Part shown: positions 26,937 to 36,113 of the stretch, one piece after another
Numbering within the stretch: the stretch's first letter is position 1
Layout: each line of letters starts with the position of its first letter
From: JALYLC01 sp963743275
GTDB taxonomy: Bacteria; Actinomycetota; Thermoleophilia; Gaiellales; JALYLC01
Direction of reading: 5' to 3'
NCBI GenBank assembly: GCA_963743275.1
Contig: CAVUPB010000002.1
Span: forward strand, 186,001 to 250,000
DNA length: 64,000 nt
Translations under genes and position numbers: made by a program
Notes under the pieces: generated by a model
What the model was told of the DNA's origin: nothing
Databases searched by the model: none
Seen by the model: the letters and a program-made list of their open reading frames with translations, nothing else

Positions 26937-27415
26937 TCGCCGGGAGCACGGTGATCTCGCTGCGCGAGATCACCGCCGCCAACCGGCCCGCGGTCGAGGC
27001 GCTGGCGGTGACCCGCGATCAGGAGACCTACGTCGCGGGCGTCGCGGAGTCCCTCGCGGAGGCCGCCGCCACGCCCGCGGCCCGCCCCTGGTACCGCGCC
27101 GTCTACGCCGGGGACGATCCGGTGGGCTTCGTGATGATCAGCGACGGCATCCCCGACGGCCATCCCGAGTACCTGGGGCCGTACTTCCTGTGGCGCCTGC
27201 TGATCGACGCACGCCGGCAGGGCCGGGGCTTCGGGAGGGCCGCGCTGGACCTCGTCGTCGAGTACGCGCGGACGCGTCCGCACGCCGAGGTGCTGCTGAC
27301 CTCGGTCGTGCCCGGGCCGGCCTCGCCGATCGGGTTCTATCTGCGCTACGGCTTCTCCCGGCCCGGCCGGATGTTCGAGGGCGAGGAGGTTCTCGAGCTG
27401 CCGCTGACGACCTGA
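26933..27415 (+). CDS. GNAT-family N-acetyltransferase
   Basis: 160 residues. The acetyl-CoA-binding motif A is LWRLLIDARRQGRGFGRAAL (Q/RxxGxG/A form), preceded by PVGFVMISDG and followed by GFYLRYGFSRPG (motif B). Related to spermidine-acetyltransferase-like GNATs, but the acceptor is unknown. Co-translated with the TetR gene. The stop codon lies in a hairpin shared with the convergent LLM gene. Confidence 0.88.
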   Translation: MIAGSTVISLREITAANRPAVEALAVTRDQETYVAGVAESLAEAAATPAARPWYRAVYAGDDPVGFVMISDGIPDGHPEYLGPYFLWRLLIDARRQGRGFGRAALDLVVEYARTRPHAEVLLTSVVPGPASPIGFYLRYGFSRPGRMFEGEEVLELPLTT

Positions 27416-27441
27416 CGCAGTCCGGTTCGGGGCTGCGTCAG
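27412..27441. terminator. stop-codon hairpin between convergent genes
   Basis: CTGACGCAG and CTGCGTCAG form perfect 9-base arms around a 12-base loop; each arm contains the stop codon of one convergent gene. Confidence 0.6.
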
Positions 27442-28490
27442 CGCGCGAACTGCTGCTCGAGCGCCGGCTTGACCTCCGCCGCGAACAGCTCGATCGTGCG
27501 CCGCGCCTCCGCGAACGTCATGTCCCCGGTGGGCACCTGGAGCGCGATGTGGTCGATGAGCCCCGGCTCGAGCACGCCGGCGAGCCGCTCGGTGATCTGC
27601 TCGGGCGTGCCCGAGCCGGCCGCGACCGCCTCCTCGATGCCGGCGAGGATGGCGTTCAGCGGCGCGATCGCGCGTTCGCAGTCGGCCTCCGAGAGGATGA
27701 GGTGGTCCCGGGTGTGGACGCTCTTGGCGCGCCGCACGAGCCCGTCCACGCCGCGGCGCGTGATCGCGAGCGCTTCCTTCTCGCTCGGGGCGATCGCCAT
27801 GATCATCGTGCAGCCGACGCGCGGGCGGCTGTCCGGGCCGTCGAGCCGGAGCGTGTCGCCCCGATGCCGCTCCCAGCTCTCGACGTAGGCGTCGTAGGTG
27901 TCCTGCGGCACGTGGCCGGCGCACATCAGGCTCATGCCGTGGCGGCCGGCCGTCACCGGGTTGCCGGGGTACCAGAACGGGATCGGATCCTGGAAGGGCC
28001 TCGTCGAGAGCGGCGCGCTCGGGAAGTCGTGGTAGACGCTGCCGGCGCTCGAGATCTCGCCGGTCGCCAACGCGTTGCAGATGATGCCGAGCGTGTCCTC
28101 GAAGCGCTCGCGCGATTCCGTCCAGCGGCTGCCGAACCACGCGTGCTCGATCGGCGCGACGCCGCGGCCGACGCCGAAGTCGAGGCGGCCGCCCGTGAGC
28201 TGGTCGGCCACGCACATGTCCTCGATGATCCGGAGCGGGTGATGCAGGGGAAGCAGCTTCACCATCGGGCCGAGCCGGATCGTCTGCGTGACCTGCGAGG
28301 CCGCGGCGAGGAAGATCTCCTGCGTCGGCGCCATGCACAGGCCGGAGCCGTGGTGCTCGGCGAGGTGGAAGCTCTCGAACCCCGCCTCGTCGGCGAGCTT
28401 CGCGAGCGCCAGCCGGTCCTGCAGCAGGCGGTGCGTGGGCGTGCCCGGAATGTCCTCGATGTGGTCGAAGATCCCGAAGGTCGGCGTCAT
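27438..28490 (-). CDS. LLM-class flavin-dependent oxidoreductase
   Basis: 350 residues of the luciferase-like monooxygenase family. FESFHLAEHHG, the flavin-binding loops LGPMVKLLPLHHPLRIIEDM and LDFGVGRG, and TRRGVDG fit bacterial-luciferase-type FMN or F420 enzymes. The substrate is unknown. Same strand as the upstream SDR (44 bp gap), so possibly co-transcribed in a catabolic pair. Confidence 0.87.
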   Translation of the reverse strand: MTPTFGIFDHIEDIPGTPTHRLLQDRLALAKLADEAGFESFHLAEHHGSGLCMAPTQEIFLAAASQVTQTIRLGPMVKLLPLHHPLRIIEDMCVADQLTGGRLDFGVGRGVAPIEHAWFGSRWTESRERFEDTLGIICNALATGEISSAGSVYHDFPSAPLSTRPFQDPIPFWYPGNPVTAGRHGMSLMCAGHVPQDTYDAYVESWERHRGDTLRLDGPDSRPRVGCTMIMAIAPSEKEALAITRRGVDGLVRRAKSVHTRDHLILSEADCERAIAPLNAILAGIEEAVAAGSGTPEQITERLAGVLEPGLIDHIALQVPTGDMTFAEARRTIELFAAEVKPALEQQFAR

Positions 28491-28534
28491 TCCCGAACCT
28501 TACGGATCGCGCTCCCCGCCCGGCGCGCCGGCGA

Positions 28535-29320
28535 TCACTGCGTGGCCGTCAGGCCGCCGTCGAGCGTCAGCACCTGGCCCGTGACGAACGCGGAGGCGTC
28601 CGAGCAGAAGAACAGCACCGCACCGACCAGGTCGTCGGGGTCGGCGATCCGGTGCAGCGGGATGCGCGCGACGAGGCGCTCGTAGAACGCCTCGTCGGCG
28701 AGCAGGCTCTCGGTCTGGGCGGTGCGGACGAAGGTGGGGGAGATCGCGTTGACCGTGATCCCGTGCCGCGCCCATTCGGTCGCGTGCTGGCGGGTGAGCG
28801 CGTTGATGGCGCCCTTGGCGGCCACGTACGCCGAATAGCCCAGATCGATGCCGAGCTGTCCGCGCACGGACGAGAGGTTGAGGATGCGGCCGCCGTTGCC
28901 GGCCGCGATCATGGCGCGCACCGCGGCCTGCGAGGGCAGGAGCGTGGTCCGCAGATTCAGGTCGACGATCCGGTCCCACTCGCGCTCGGGGTACTCCTCG
29001 GCGCGGTAGAGCGCCGAGCCCGCGCCGCCGCCGACGGCGTTGACGAGGATGTCCACCCGCCCGAAGCGCTCGACCGTCTCCGCCACCGCGCGGTCGGCGT
29101 CGGCCTTGGAGCCCATGTCGCCGGCGATCGGCAGCGCCTCGGATCCGGCTGCCTCGACGGCCTGCACCGCGGGGACGAGCCGGTCGGGCGCGCGTCCGAC
29201 GATCGCGACCCGCGCGCCGACGCCGGCGAGCGCCGCGCACGAGCGCAGGCCGATCCCGCCCGAGCCTCCGGCGACGATGGCGACCCGGCCGTCCAGTCGA
29301 AACCGCTGCAACTCGTCCAT
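28535..29320 (-). CDS. short-chain dehydrogenase/reductase
   Basis: 261 residues, classical SDR. Cofactor motif GGSGGIGLRS near residue 18, NAVGGGAG, catalytic Ser in LNLSSVRG, and YSAYVAAK with Tyr and Lys, then PTFVRT. Probably NAD(P)-dependent alcohol or ketone interconversion. First gene of a minus pair with the LLM enzyme. Confidence 0.88.
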   Translation of the reverse strand: MDELQRFRLDGRVAIVAGGSGGIGLRSCAALAGVGARVAIVGRAPDRLVPAVQAVEAAGSEALPIAGDMGSKADADRAVAETVERFGRVDILVNAVGGGAGSALYRAEEYPEREWDRIVDLNLRTTLLPSQAAVRAMIAAGNGGRILNLSSVRGQLGIDLGYSAYVAAKGAINALTRQHATEWARHGITVNAISPTFVRTAQTESLLADEAFYERLVARIPLHRIADPDDLVGAVLFFCSDASAFVTGQVLTLDGGLTATQ

Positions 29321-29535
29321 TCCGCCCCCGATCCGTTGGCCGCCCGCGCAGTCCGCAGAGCCCGCGCGGACGAGTCTAGTCGTCGACGCGCCACCGTAGT
29401 CTGGGGGAAATGACTGCGCCGCAGGCGAGCGGGAAAGCCGAACCCGGGCGCGGTCATTCGCCGATGCCGGAGCGGGCGCGGAGCGTCATGCTCACCGTGC
29501 GAGTTCTCAGCGTCCCTCGAGCAGGAGGTGGAAAC

Positions 29536-29814
29536 ATGAGTACCGCACCGCTGCCGCTCAGCGCGGGAGGCCGCCCTGAGCACCTCACCCGCACGTGGTG
29601 GGGCTCCACGCAGATCTGGGCCGGGCTCTCGACCGTGTCGATGTGGCTCGCCGTCCTCTTCGTCGGCATCTTCGGCCCGGACTTCACGACGACCACGAAC
29701 AACGCGTCGACCAACACGACCTCGACGACCATTCCCTCGGTCATCCCCGTCGCGATCTGCGCGCTGCTCGCCACGATCGCCGTCGCCCACGCTGCGTTCC
29801 GCCGGCCGGCGTAG
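29536..29814 (+). CDS. small two-helix membrane protein
   Basis: 92 residues. Start ATG at 29536 is fixed by AGGAGG 7 bases upstream; the upstream in-frame extension is not protein-like. Two hydrophobic segments, TVSMWLAVLFVGIFG and IPVAICALLATIAVA, flank a Thr/Asn-rich loop (TTTTNNASTNTTSTT). No known domain recognised. The 215-bp gap before it, divergent from the SDR gene, shows no obvious signal. Confidence 0.65.
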   Translation: MSTAPLPLSAGGRPEHLTRTWWGSTQIWAGLSTVSMWLAVLFVGIFGPDFTTTTNNASTNTTSTTIPSVIPVAICALLATIAVAHAAFRRPA

Positions 29815-29817
29815 GAC

Positions 29818-29855
29818 GCCGCCCACGCGCGCGGCTACGCCGTGCGCGTGGCGGC
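29818..29855. terminator. imperfect hairpin between convergent genes
   Basis: GCCGCCCACGCGC and GCGCGTGGCGGC pair with one bulged base over a 13-base loop, between the small membrane protein stop and the end of the acyl-CoA ligase gene. Confidence 0.4.
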
Positions 29856-31475
29856 TGCGCGCTCGAGCCCGAGTTCGGCGACCGCGATCTCGCGCATGCG
29901 GAACTTCTGGACCTTCCCGGTGACGGTCATCGGGAACTCGTCCACGAGCTTCCAGTGCCGCGGGATCTTGAAGCGCGCGATCCGGCCCTGGCAGTGCGCG
30001 GCGAGATCCTCGACCGTGCACGCCGCGCCCGGGCGCAGCACGACCCAGGCCATGACCTCCTCGCCCAGCCGCTCGTCGGGGATGCCGATGACCTGCACGT
30101 CCTGGACGTCCGGGTGCCCGTAGAGATGCTCCTCGACCTCGCGCGGATAGACGTTCTCGCCGCCGCGGATGATCATGTCCTTGCTGCGCCCGACGATGTT
30201 CACGTAGCCGAGCTCGTCCATCGTGGCGAGATCGCCCGTGTGCATGAAGCCGTCGGCGTCGATCACCTCGCGCGTGCGCTCGTCGTCGTTCCAGTAGCCG
30301 CGCATCACCGAATAGCCGCGCGTGCACAGCTCGCCCGTCTCGCCGCGCCCGGCAAGCGCACCCGTGGCCGGATCGACGAGCTTGATCTCGAGGTGCGGAT
30401 GGACGCGGCCGACCGTGGAGACGCGCAGCTCGAGCGGGTCGTCGGGCGAGCTCTGCGTCGAGACCGGGGAGGTCTCCGTCATGCCGTAACAGATGGTCAC
30501 CTCGGCCATGCCCATCTCGCCGACCACGCGGCGCATGACTTCGACCGGGCATGGCGAGCCGGCCATGATGCCCGTGCGCAGCGACGAGAGGTCGTGCTCG
30601 GCGAACTGCGGATGGGCGAGCTCGGCGATGAACATCGTCGGCACGCCGTAGAGCGACGTGCAGCGCTCGGCCGAGATCGCGGCGAGCGTCGCGCCCGCGT
30701 CGAAGCCGGCGCTCGGGATGACCATGCAGGCCCCGTGCGTGGTCGCCCCGAGATTGCCCATGACCATGCCGAAGCAGTGGTAGAACGGCACGGGGATGCA
30801 GATGCGGTCGAGCTCGCTGTAGCGGCAGCCCTCACCCACCAGGTACCCGTTGTTGAGGATGTTGCGGTGCGTGAGCACCGCGCCCTTCGGGAACCCGGTC
30901 GTGCCGCTCGTGTACTGGATGTTGATGGCGTCGTCGGGGTGCAGCTGCGCCGAGCGCTCGCGCAGGGCGCTCTCCGGCACGTCCCGGCCGCCGGCCACGA
31001 GCTCGTCCCAATCGCCGCTGTCGAGCCAGACCGTCCACTCGAGCGCCGGGATCTGCGCGCGCACCTCGGCGAGCACCGCGGTGTAGTCGGTCCCGCGAAA
31101 GCCGCTTGCGGCCACCAGCGCCCGGCAGCCCGATTGCCGCAGCGCGTAGGCGACCTCCGAGGAGCCGTACGACGGGTTGAGGTTGACGAGGATCAGCCCG
31201 AGCTTCGCGCTCGCGTACTGCACGAGCGTCCACTCGAAGCAGTTGGGTGCCCAGATGCCGAGGCGGTCGCCGGCCGCGAGTCCGCGCGCGAGCAGGCCGC
31301 GCGCGAGCTCGTCGACGGCGGCGTCGAGCTCCGCGTAGGTGAAGCGGCGACCCTGCTCGCAGGACACGAGCGCCTCGCGCGTCGCGAAGCGCGCCGCCAT
31401 GCGCTCGAGGTTCGCGCCGATCGTCTCGTCGAGGAGGGCGGGCTGCGAGGGTCCGCGGGTCTGGGCTGCGCTCAC
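29835..31475 (-). CDS. AMP-dependent acyl-CoA synthetase/ligase
   Basis: 546 residues of the ANL superfamily. P-loop YTSGTTGFPKG, A5 motif CYGMTETSP, A7 GDLATMDELGY, A8 hinge GRSKDMIIRGGENVYP and the catalytic Lys in TGKVQKF. This activates a carboxylic acid as adenylate and then CoA thioester, most like the medium-chain FadD-type group. Substrate unknown. Divergent from the zinc dehydrogenase gene. Confidence 0.9.
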   Translation of the reverse strand: MSAAQTRGPSQPALLDETIGANLERMAARFATREALVSCEQGRRFTYAELDAAVDELARGLLARGLAAGDRLGIWAPNCFEWTLVQYASAKLGLILVNLNPSYGSSEVAYALRQSGCRALVAASGFRGTDYTAVLAEVRAQIPALEWTVWLDSGDWDELVAGGRDVPESALRERSAQLHPDDAINIQYTSGTTGFPKGAVLTHRNILNNGYLVGEGCRYSELDRICIPVPFYHCFGMVMGNLGATTHGACMVIPSAGFDAGATLAAISAERCTSLYGVPTMFIAELAHPQFAEHDLSSLRTGIMAGSPCPVEVMRRVVGEMGMAEVTICYGMTETSPVSTQSSPDDPLELRVSTVGRVHPHLEIKLVDPATGALAGRGETGELCTRGYSVMRGYWNDDERTREVIDADGFMHTGDLATMDELGYVNIVGRSKDMIIRGGENVYPREVEEHLYGHPDVQDVQVIGIPDERLGEEVMAWVVLRPGAACTVEDLAAHCQGRIARFKIPRHWKLVDEFPMTVTGKVQKFRMREIAVAELGLERAAATRTA

Positions 31476-31567
31476 GGGGAGATCGTAGTGCCGCGCAGCC
31501 CGTAGACGCGCTCAGTCTGTGAGCACGTCGTAGAGTTGGCCGCGCATGACGAAGCCACCCGGGCACC

Positions 31568-32584
31568 GTGCGCGCGCTTGAGATCGCCGGAGACCGGTCG
31601 CTCGCCGTCGTCGAGCGCCCGTCGCCCGAGCCGGGGCCCGGCCAGGTCGCGATCGACATCGCCTTCTGCGGCATCTGCGGCTCGGATCTGCACTTCCGCG
31701 ACGTGCCGGCGCTCTTCCCGGCGGGCACGGTGCCGGGGCACGAGATGTCGGGCGCGATCACCGCGATCGGCGACGGCGTGGCGGGCTGGAGCATCGGCGA
31801 TCGCGTGTCCGTGCTGCCCTTCGCCCAGTGCGGGGAGTGCGCCGCCTGTCGCGCCGGCGCCGAGCAGGTCTGCGCCACCGCCGTCGCGAACGGCGTGGGG
31901 CTCGGCACGGGCCGCCCGGGCGGCTACGCCGAGCGCGTCGTCGTCGACGCGCCGATGCTCTTCGCGCTGCCGGACGCCATCGGCGACGAGGCGGGCACGC
32001 TCGTCGAGCCGACAGCGGTCGCCGTGCACGCGCTCACGCGCGCGCGCCCGCTCCCGGGCGAGCGCGTCGCGGTCATCGGCGCCGGGACGATCGGCCTGCT
32101 GACGGCGCTCGTCGCGCGCGAGCAGGGCGCCGACGTCGTGCTCGTGTCCCGCAATCCCGGCCGTGCACGTGCGGCCGAGCGGCTCGGCCTGCGGACGCTG
32201 GCACCGGACGAGGCGGCCGCCGCGCTGGCCGCCGCGCCGCCCGCAGCCGTCATGGAGTGCGCGGGCACGGGGTCCGCCGCAGCGCTCGCGCTCGAGCTCG
32301 TCGCGCCGCTCGGCCGCGTCGTCGCCGTCGGCATCGCGCCCGAGCCGTTCACGTTCGACCCGATGCCGTTCATCTTCAAGGAGGTCGACATCCGCGGCGC
32401 GATCATCTACCGCCGCGACGACTTCGGCGCCGCGATCGCACTGCTCGCGGCGGGGCGCATTCCGAGCGCCGAGCTGATCAGCGACCGCGTCGGCTTCGAG
32501 CGCGCCGAGGAGACGTTCCGGGCGCTGCTCGCACCGGGAAACCAGCGCATCAAGGTGCTGCTGGATCCCGCGCTCGGCGCCTGA
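31568..32584 (+). CDS. zinc-dependent medium-chain dehydrogenase
   Basis: 338 residues. FCGICGSDLHF and GHEMSG for the catalytic zinc, CGECAACRAGAEQVC for the structural zinc, VIGAGTIGLLTA for NAD(P). Similar in layout to the dehydrogenase at 18602-19624 but clearly diverged from it. Probably a polyol or threonine-type dehydrogenase. The GTG start lacks a strong ribosome site. Confidence 0.87.
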   Translation: MRALEIAGDRSLAVVERPSPEPGPGQVAIDIAFCGICGSDLHFRDVPALFPAGTVPGHEMSGAITAIGDGVAGWSIGDRVSVLPFAQCGECAACRAGAEQVCATAVANGVGLGTGRPGGYAERVVVDAPMLFALPDAIGDEAGTLVEPTAVAVHALTRARPLPGERVAVIGAGTIGLLTALVAREQGADVVLVSRNPGRARAAERLGLRTLAPDEAAAALAAAPPAAVMECAGTGSAAALALELVAPLGRVVAVGIAPEPFTFDPMPFIFKEVDIRGAIIYRRDDFGAAIALLAAGRIPSAELISDRVGFERAEETFRALLAPGNQRIKVLLDPALGA

Positions 32585-32624
32585 GCTCCGTTTCGGGAGC
32601 CGGCCCGGCGGGTACGCGAGGCGG

Positions 32625-33740
32625 ATGATCACGCAGCTCTCTCCGAGCGCGATCGAGGAGGCCCCGCTCGCGGCCCCGCCGGATCGCGAGCCGGCCGGCC
32701 GGCGCCGGGTCACGGTCGACGTCAGCGGATCCGCCGTCGCCAAGATCGTGGCCGGCCTGCTCGCGCTGGCCTTCATCGGCGACCTCGCGGGCCGGATGCG
32801 CGACATCTTCATATGGACGCTCGCCGCGCTGTTCCTGGCGATCGCGCTCAACCCGCTCGTCGAGCGGCTCGAGCCGCGCATCGGCCGGCGGCCCGCCGCC
32901 ACGGTCGTCTTCCTCGGGTTCGCGATCGGCTTCGTCGCGATCTTCGCCGCGCTCGTCGCCCCGTTCGTGACGCAGGTCGACCAGCTCTCGACGGGGCTCC
33001 CGCAGGCGATCTCCGCCGCGAAGAAGAACAGCACGATCAAGCGCCTCGACAACCGCTTCCACCTCGCGAACCAGGCCAAGAAGCACCTCGACGTCCTGCC
33101 GACCGTCGTGTTCGGAGCCGCGGGCACCGTGCTCGGGGGCGCCGTCGCCGTCTCGACCGTCTTCTTCCTGACCCTCTTCCTGCTCTACGAGCTGCCCGGC
33201 ATCGGGCGCGTCATCCTCGGCCAGATACCACCGAAACGCCGGCCGCGGGTCGTGGCCGCGGCGCAGCACATGAACCGCACGATCGGGGGCTACGTCGCCG
33301 GGAACCTCGTGATCTCGCTGATCTGCGGCGCCGTCACGACGCTCTCGCTGTACCTGCTCGACGTCCCGTACTCGCTCGCCCTGGGCGTCTTCATGGCCGT
33401 CTTCGACCTGATCCCGCTCGTCGGGGCCACGATCGGCTCGGTGGTCGTGATCGCGTCGGGGTTCATCTTCGTCGACGTGCGCGCCGGCGTGATCCTGTTC
33501 GTGATCGTGAACGTCTACCAGCAGGTCGAGAACCACATCCTGCAGCCGCTCGTGTACGGGCGCACGGTGCAGATCCCCTCGCTCACGGTGCTGATCGCCG
33601 TGCTCTGCGGCGGCGCGGCGCTCGGCCTGATCGGCGCGCTGCTCGCGATTCCGATCGCCGCCACGATCCAGGCCGTCGCGAGCGAGCTGCTCGAGGAGCG
33701 GGCGGAGCGATTGGAGGGGGCGCCGAGCGCCGCCACCTGA
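32625..33740 (+). CDS. AI-2E family (UPF0118) membrane transporter
   Basis: 371 residues with about seven or eight hydrophobic segments. Family features: FLAIALNPLVERLEPRIGRRPAA in the first third, the central amphipathic region with FLTLFLLYELP and GYVAGNLVISLICG, and DLIPLVGATIG plus QQVENHILQPLVYGR near the end. Members export small molecules or act in Na+/H+ exchange; the substrate here is unknown. Confidence 0.88.
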   Translation: MITQLSPSAIEEAPLAAPPDREPAGRRRVTVDVSGSAVAKIVAGLLALAFIGDLAGRMRDIFIWTLAALFLAIALNPLVERLEPRIGRRPAATVVFLGFAIGFVAIFAALVAPFVTQVDQLSTGLPQAISAAKKNSTIKRLDNRFHLANQAKKHLDVLPTVVFGAAGTVLGGAVAVSTVFFLTLFLLYELPGIGRVILGQIPPKRRPRVVAAAQHMNRTIGGYVAGNLVISLICGAVTTLSLYLLDVPYSLALGVFMAVFDLIPLVGATIGSVVVIASGFIFVDVRAGVILFVIVNVYQQVENHILQPLVYGRTVQIPSLTVLIAVLCGGAALGLIGALLAIPIAATIQAVASELLEERAERLEGAPSAAT

Positions 33741-33751
33741 GCGAGGCTCAG
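33737..33751. terminator. stop-codon hairpin between convergent genes
   Basis: CTGAGC-GAG-GCTCAG; the TGA of the transporter and the stop of the convergent gene lie in opposite arms. Very short, so its strength is doubtful. Confidence 0.35.
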
Positions 33752-34335
33752 CCGGTCATCGCGTAGCGGAGCGTGCCGGACGCCGGTGCGAGATCGATGC
33801 CGCCGCCGGGCCCCTGCGTCATCTCGCGCGCCGCGGCGACCGAGAAGGCGAACCAGGTCGCCTTGCCGAGGGTGCGGCGTGGGATGGAGAACGTCAGGCT
33901 CGCGCCGCGCGTGGCGATCTTGAAGCGCGCGATCTGGCGCGACTCGACGGGAATCCCAGGGCCCCCCTGCTTCACCATGAGGCCGGTCGCGGACGGGCCG
34001 TGCGTGCCCAGGGCGAAGTTCGCGCCGGGCCACTCACCGCCGGGTAGGAGCGGTCGCGGCCCGAGCGGCGGGACGTCGATGCTGATCAGCAGCATGTCGA
34101 CCCCGCCGGCGCGGGTTGGGGCGCGCAGCGGGGGAGCGGTCGCGAACCTGACCTGGAACGTGACCGCCGACCTGGTGTTGGAGATCCGCAGCGCGACGAG
34201 GTCGGGGCCCGCTCCGCCCTTGACGTCGCCGCTGCGGTCGGGATACGTCCTGGCCGCGAACGCCGCCCCGGAGCCGAGCGACAGGGCAGCGAGCACCGCT
34301 GTGCCCACGAGTGCGCTTCGCCAGATCGCCATCAT
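33748..34335 (-). CDS. exported hypothetical protein
   Basis: 195 residues. Signal peptide SALVGTAVLAALSLGSG ending at AFAART. The mature part begins YPDRSGDVKGGAGPDLVALRISN and is rich in beta strands (TFQVRFATAP, MLLISIDVPP, LTFSIPRRTLG), like the DOMON/CBM9-like secreted beta-sandwiches, but I do not recognise a family with confidence. It converges on the AI-2E gene and is followed by no partner. Confidence 0.65.
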   Translation of the reverse strand: MMAIWRSALVGTAVLAALSLGSGAAFAARTYPDRSGDVKGGAGPDLVALRISNTRSAVTFQVRFATAPPLRAPTRAGGVDMLLISIDVPPLGPRPLLPGGEWPGANFALGTHGPSATGLMVKQGGPGIPVESRQIARFKIATRGASLTFSIPRRTLGKATWFAFSVAAAREMTQGPGGGIDLAPASGTLRYAMTG

Positions 34336-34434
34336 CCCACCGCTTTCGCCGTTGTCGCAGGCATCGTGCGCGGCGGCCGGCGACGGGTCATCGGGGTCGG
34401 CACGCGAGCGGGCTGCGCGCTTCCCGCAGTCCGC

Positions 34435-34902
34435 CTAGATCTCCCCGTCCCAGTAGCCGACGTCGTCGCTCAGCCGCAGGCGCTTGCCGGGCCAGGGCCA
34501 CACCCCGACCTTGCCGCTGTCGGGGTAGACGGAGATGCTGAGCTCGTTCGCGGGCTGCGTCGAGAACATCACGATGCGGGCGACGGCGCCGGAGCGATTC
34601 GCCAGCTTGTGGCCGCCGGCGGGACCCGCGACGAAGCAGACGAGGTCGCCCGGCGCGAGCTCGTGCTCGCCCTCGGGGTCGCGCAGGGTCGGCGTCCCGC
34701 TCAGGACGAGCAGCCACTCCTCCTCGACGCCCTCGTAGTGGTACGGGAAGAGGCTCTCGCCGGGGTCGATCTCGTAGACCGAGCCTCCCAGCCGCGCTGC
34801 GCCGATGGCCTCGCCGAACGAGGCCATGCGCTTGCGGTAGCCGGGCGGGTCGGAGGCGCTGCCCTCGACCGGCAGCGTGGTGAGGTTGACCGGCTCCGTC
34901 AT
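34435..34902 (-). CDS. cupin-domain protein
   Basis: 155 residues. PYHYEGVEEEWLLVLSG and LAPGDLVCFVAGPAGGHKLAN contain the cupin motifs. Its ATG overlaps the stop of the upstream cupin gene (ATGA), and the two proteins share a similar design, with EEWL followed by GDLVCF or GDVLCC and AGPAG, so they look like tandem duplicates. Function unknown. Confidence 0.82.
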   Translation of the reverse strand: MTEPVNLTTLPVEGSASDPPGYRKRMASFGEAIGAARLGGSVYEIDPGESLFPYHYEGVEEEWLLVLSGTPTLRDPEGEHELAPGDLVCFVAGPAGGHKLANRSGAVARIVMFSTQPANELSISVYPDSGKVGVWPWPGKRLRLSDDVGYWDGEI

Positions 34903-35318
34903 CGGCCCTCCGGCCCACCCGTGCCGCGGAACGTCCTGCCCGAGGGACGCAGCTCGATCGTGCCCTCGCCCGGGTACTCGACGACATCGAGATCGCGGTT
35001 CTCGGACACGATCAGGACCGTGCCCGGGCCGGAGACCTGGTGGGCGCCCGCGGGCCCGGCCGGGCAGCACAGCACGTCGCCCTGCGCGAGCACGCGCTCG
35101 CCGTCCGGCGTGCGCACGCGCGGCGCGCCGGCCACGACGATCAGCCACTCCTCGGCGCCGTGGTGGAAGTGGTAGGGCGGGCCCTGCTCGCCCTCGGCGA
35201 GCGCGTAGAGGCGCGCGCCGATCTGCTCGGCGCCGACGGCCTCGGCGACGGGCTGTCCGCCGCCGGCGCCGGCCGTCGCGCGGCCGGGAGCGGGCGCGAG
35301 GACGTTGAATCTGCGCAC
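34899..35318 (-). CDS. cupin-domain protein
   Basis: 139 residues. PYHFHHGAEEWLIVVAG is the first cupin motif with His-His-Glu, and GDVLCCPAGPAGAHQVSG the second. Paralogous to the overlapping downstream gene. The pair may form a bicupin-like heteromer (inference). The region upstream to 35453 carries no further gene. Confidence 0.82.
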   Translation of the reverse strand: MRRFNVLAPAPGRATAGAGGGQPVAEAVGAEQIGARLYALAEGEQGPPYHFHHGAEEWLIVVAGAPRVRTPDGERVLAQGDVLCCPAGPAGAHQVSGPGTVLIVSENRDLDVVEYPGEGTIELRPSGRTFRGTGGPEGR

Positions 35319-35453
35319 CGCGGCATCGTGCCAGGTCTGCAGCGACGTTCACGGGAACGTCACCGAAGCTTTACCACCGGCGCGCACGCGCGCGCCGACG
35401 CGCGCCTAGTCTCGGGTACGACCGGCTCGCACGCCTCCACGGGAGGACGTCGC

Positions 35454-36044
35454 ATGTCGCAGGCGAATGCTGCACGGCAGATGGCCAGGGTGCTCGGAAC
35501 GCCCACGCGCGACGAGCGGGCGGCACGGCGCGATGCCGTGCCCGACCGCGTCATCGTCGTCCTCGGATACCACGAGCTCGGCGACGACGGCTCGCACGGG
35601 ATCAGCCGGATCTGCCGCGCCGCCGTCCGCCGCGCCGAGGCGCTCGCGGCGGAGGTCCCGCCGCGCGCCGTGATCTTCACCGGCTGGTCGTCGACCGGCG
35701 GGCCGCCCGAGGCGGAGCAGATGGCCCGGCAGTGGGACGGGCGGCGCGACGTTCCCCTGCTGTGCGAGCCGCGCGCGGTCAACACCGCCGAGAACGCCGT
35801 CCGCTCGCTCGAGCTCGTGCGCACGATCGAGGGGGCCTCGGAGGTCGTGCTCGTGTGCTCGATCCGCCACTTCCCGCGCGTGCGCTTCCTGTTCGACCGG
35901 CTCTACCGCAGGCATGGCTACGCCACGCGCTATCGCTACGTCCTGCGGCCGCTCCCGTCGCTGCGGCTCGTCGCCCACGAGCTGAGCTCGCTCACGCGGA
36001 TGGTGCGGGACCGGCGGCGCGCGCTCCGGCTGCTCGACGAGTGA
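35454..36044 (+). CDS. YdcF/SanA-like DUF218 protein
   Basis: 196 residues. RVIVVLGYHELGDDG is the first strand motif, then AVIFTGWSSTGGPPEAEQM with the conserved SGG-like turn and acidic residue, EPRAVNTAENAV, and VVLVCSIRHFPR. DUF218 proteins are implicated in envelope and peptidoglycan processes, with uncertain chemistry. No membrane segment here, unlike many homologues. GGGAGG 8 bases before ATG. A hairpin follows, then a glycosyltransferase. Confidence 0.75.
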   Translation: MSQANAARQMARVLGTPTRDERAARRDAVPDRVIVVLGYHELGDDGSHGISRICRAAVRRAEALAAEVPPRAVIFTGWSSTGGPPEAEQMARQWDGRRDVPLLCEPRAVNTAENAVRSLELVRTIEGASEVVLVCSIRHFPRVRFLFDRLYRRHGYATRYRYVLRPLPSLRLVAHELSSLTRMVRDRRRALRLLDE

Positions 36045-36070
36045 CCTGCCGGGCGGAGGCGCCCGGCAGG
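36045..36070 (+). terminator. 10-bp hairpin after the YdcF-like gene
   Basis: CCTGCCGGGC and GCCCGGCAGG around a 6-base loop directly after the stop codon. No T tract, but a good intrinsic-terminator candidate for a high-GC genome. Confidence 0.55.
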
Positions 36071-36113
36071 GGCTACGCTGCCTCGCCTGGCAGGCGATGA
36101 CAACTCCGTTGCG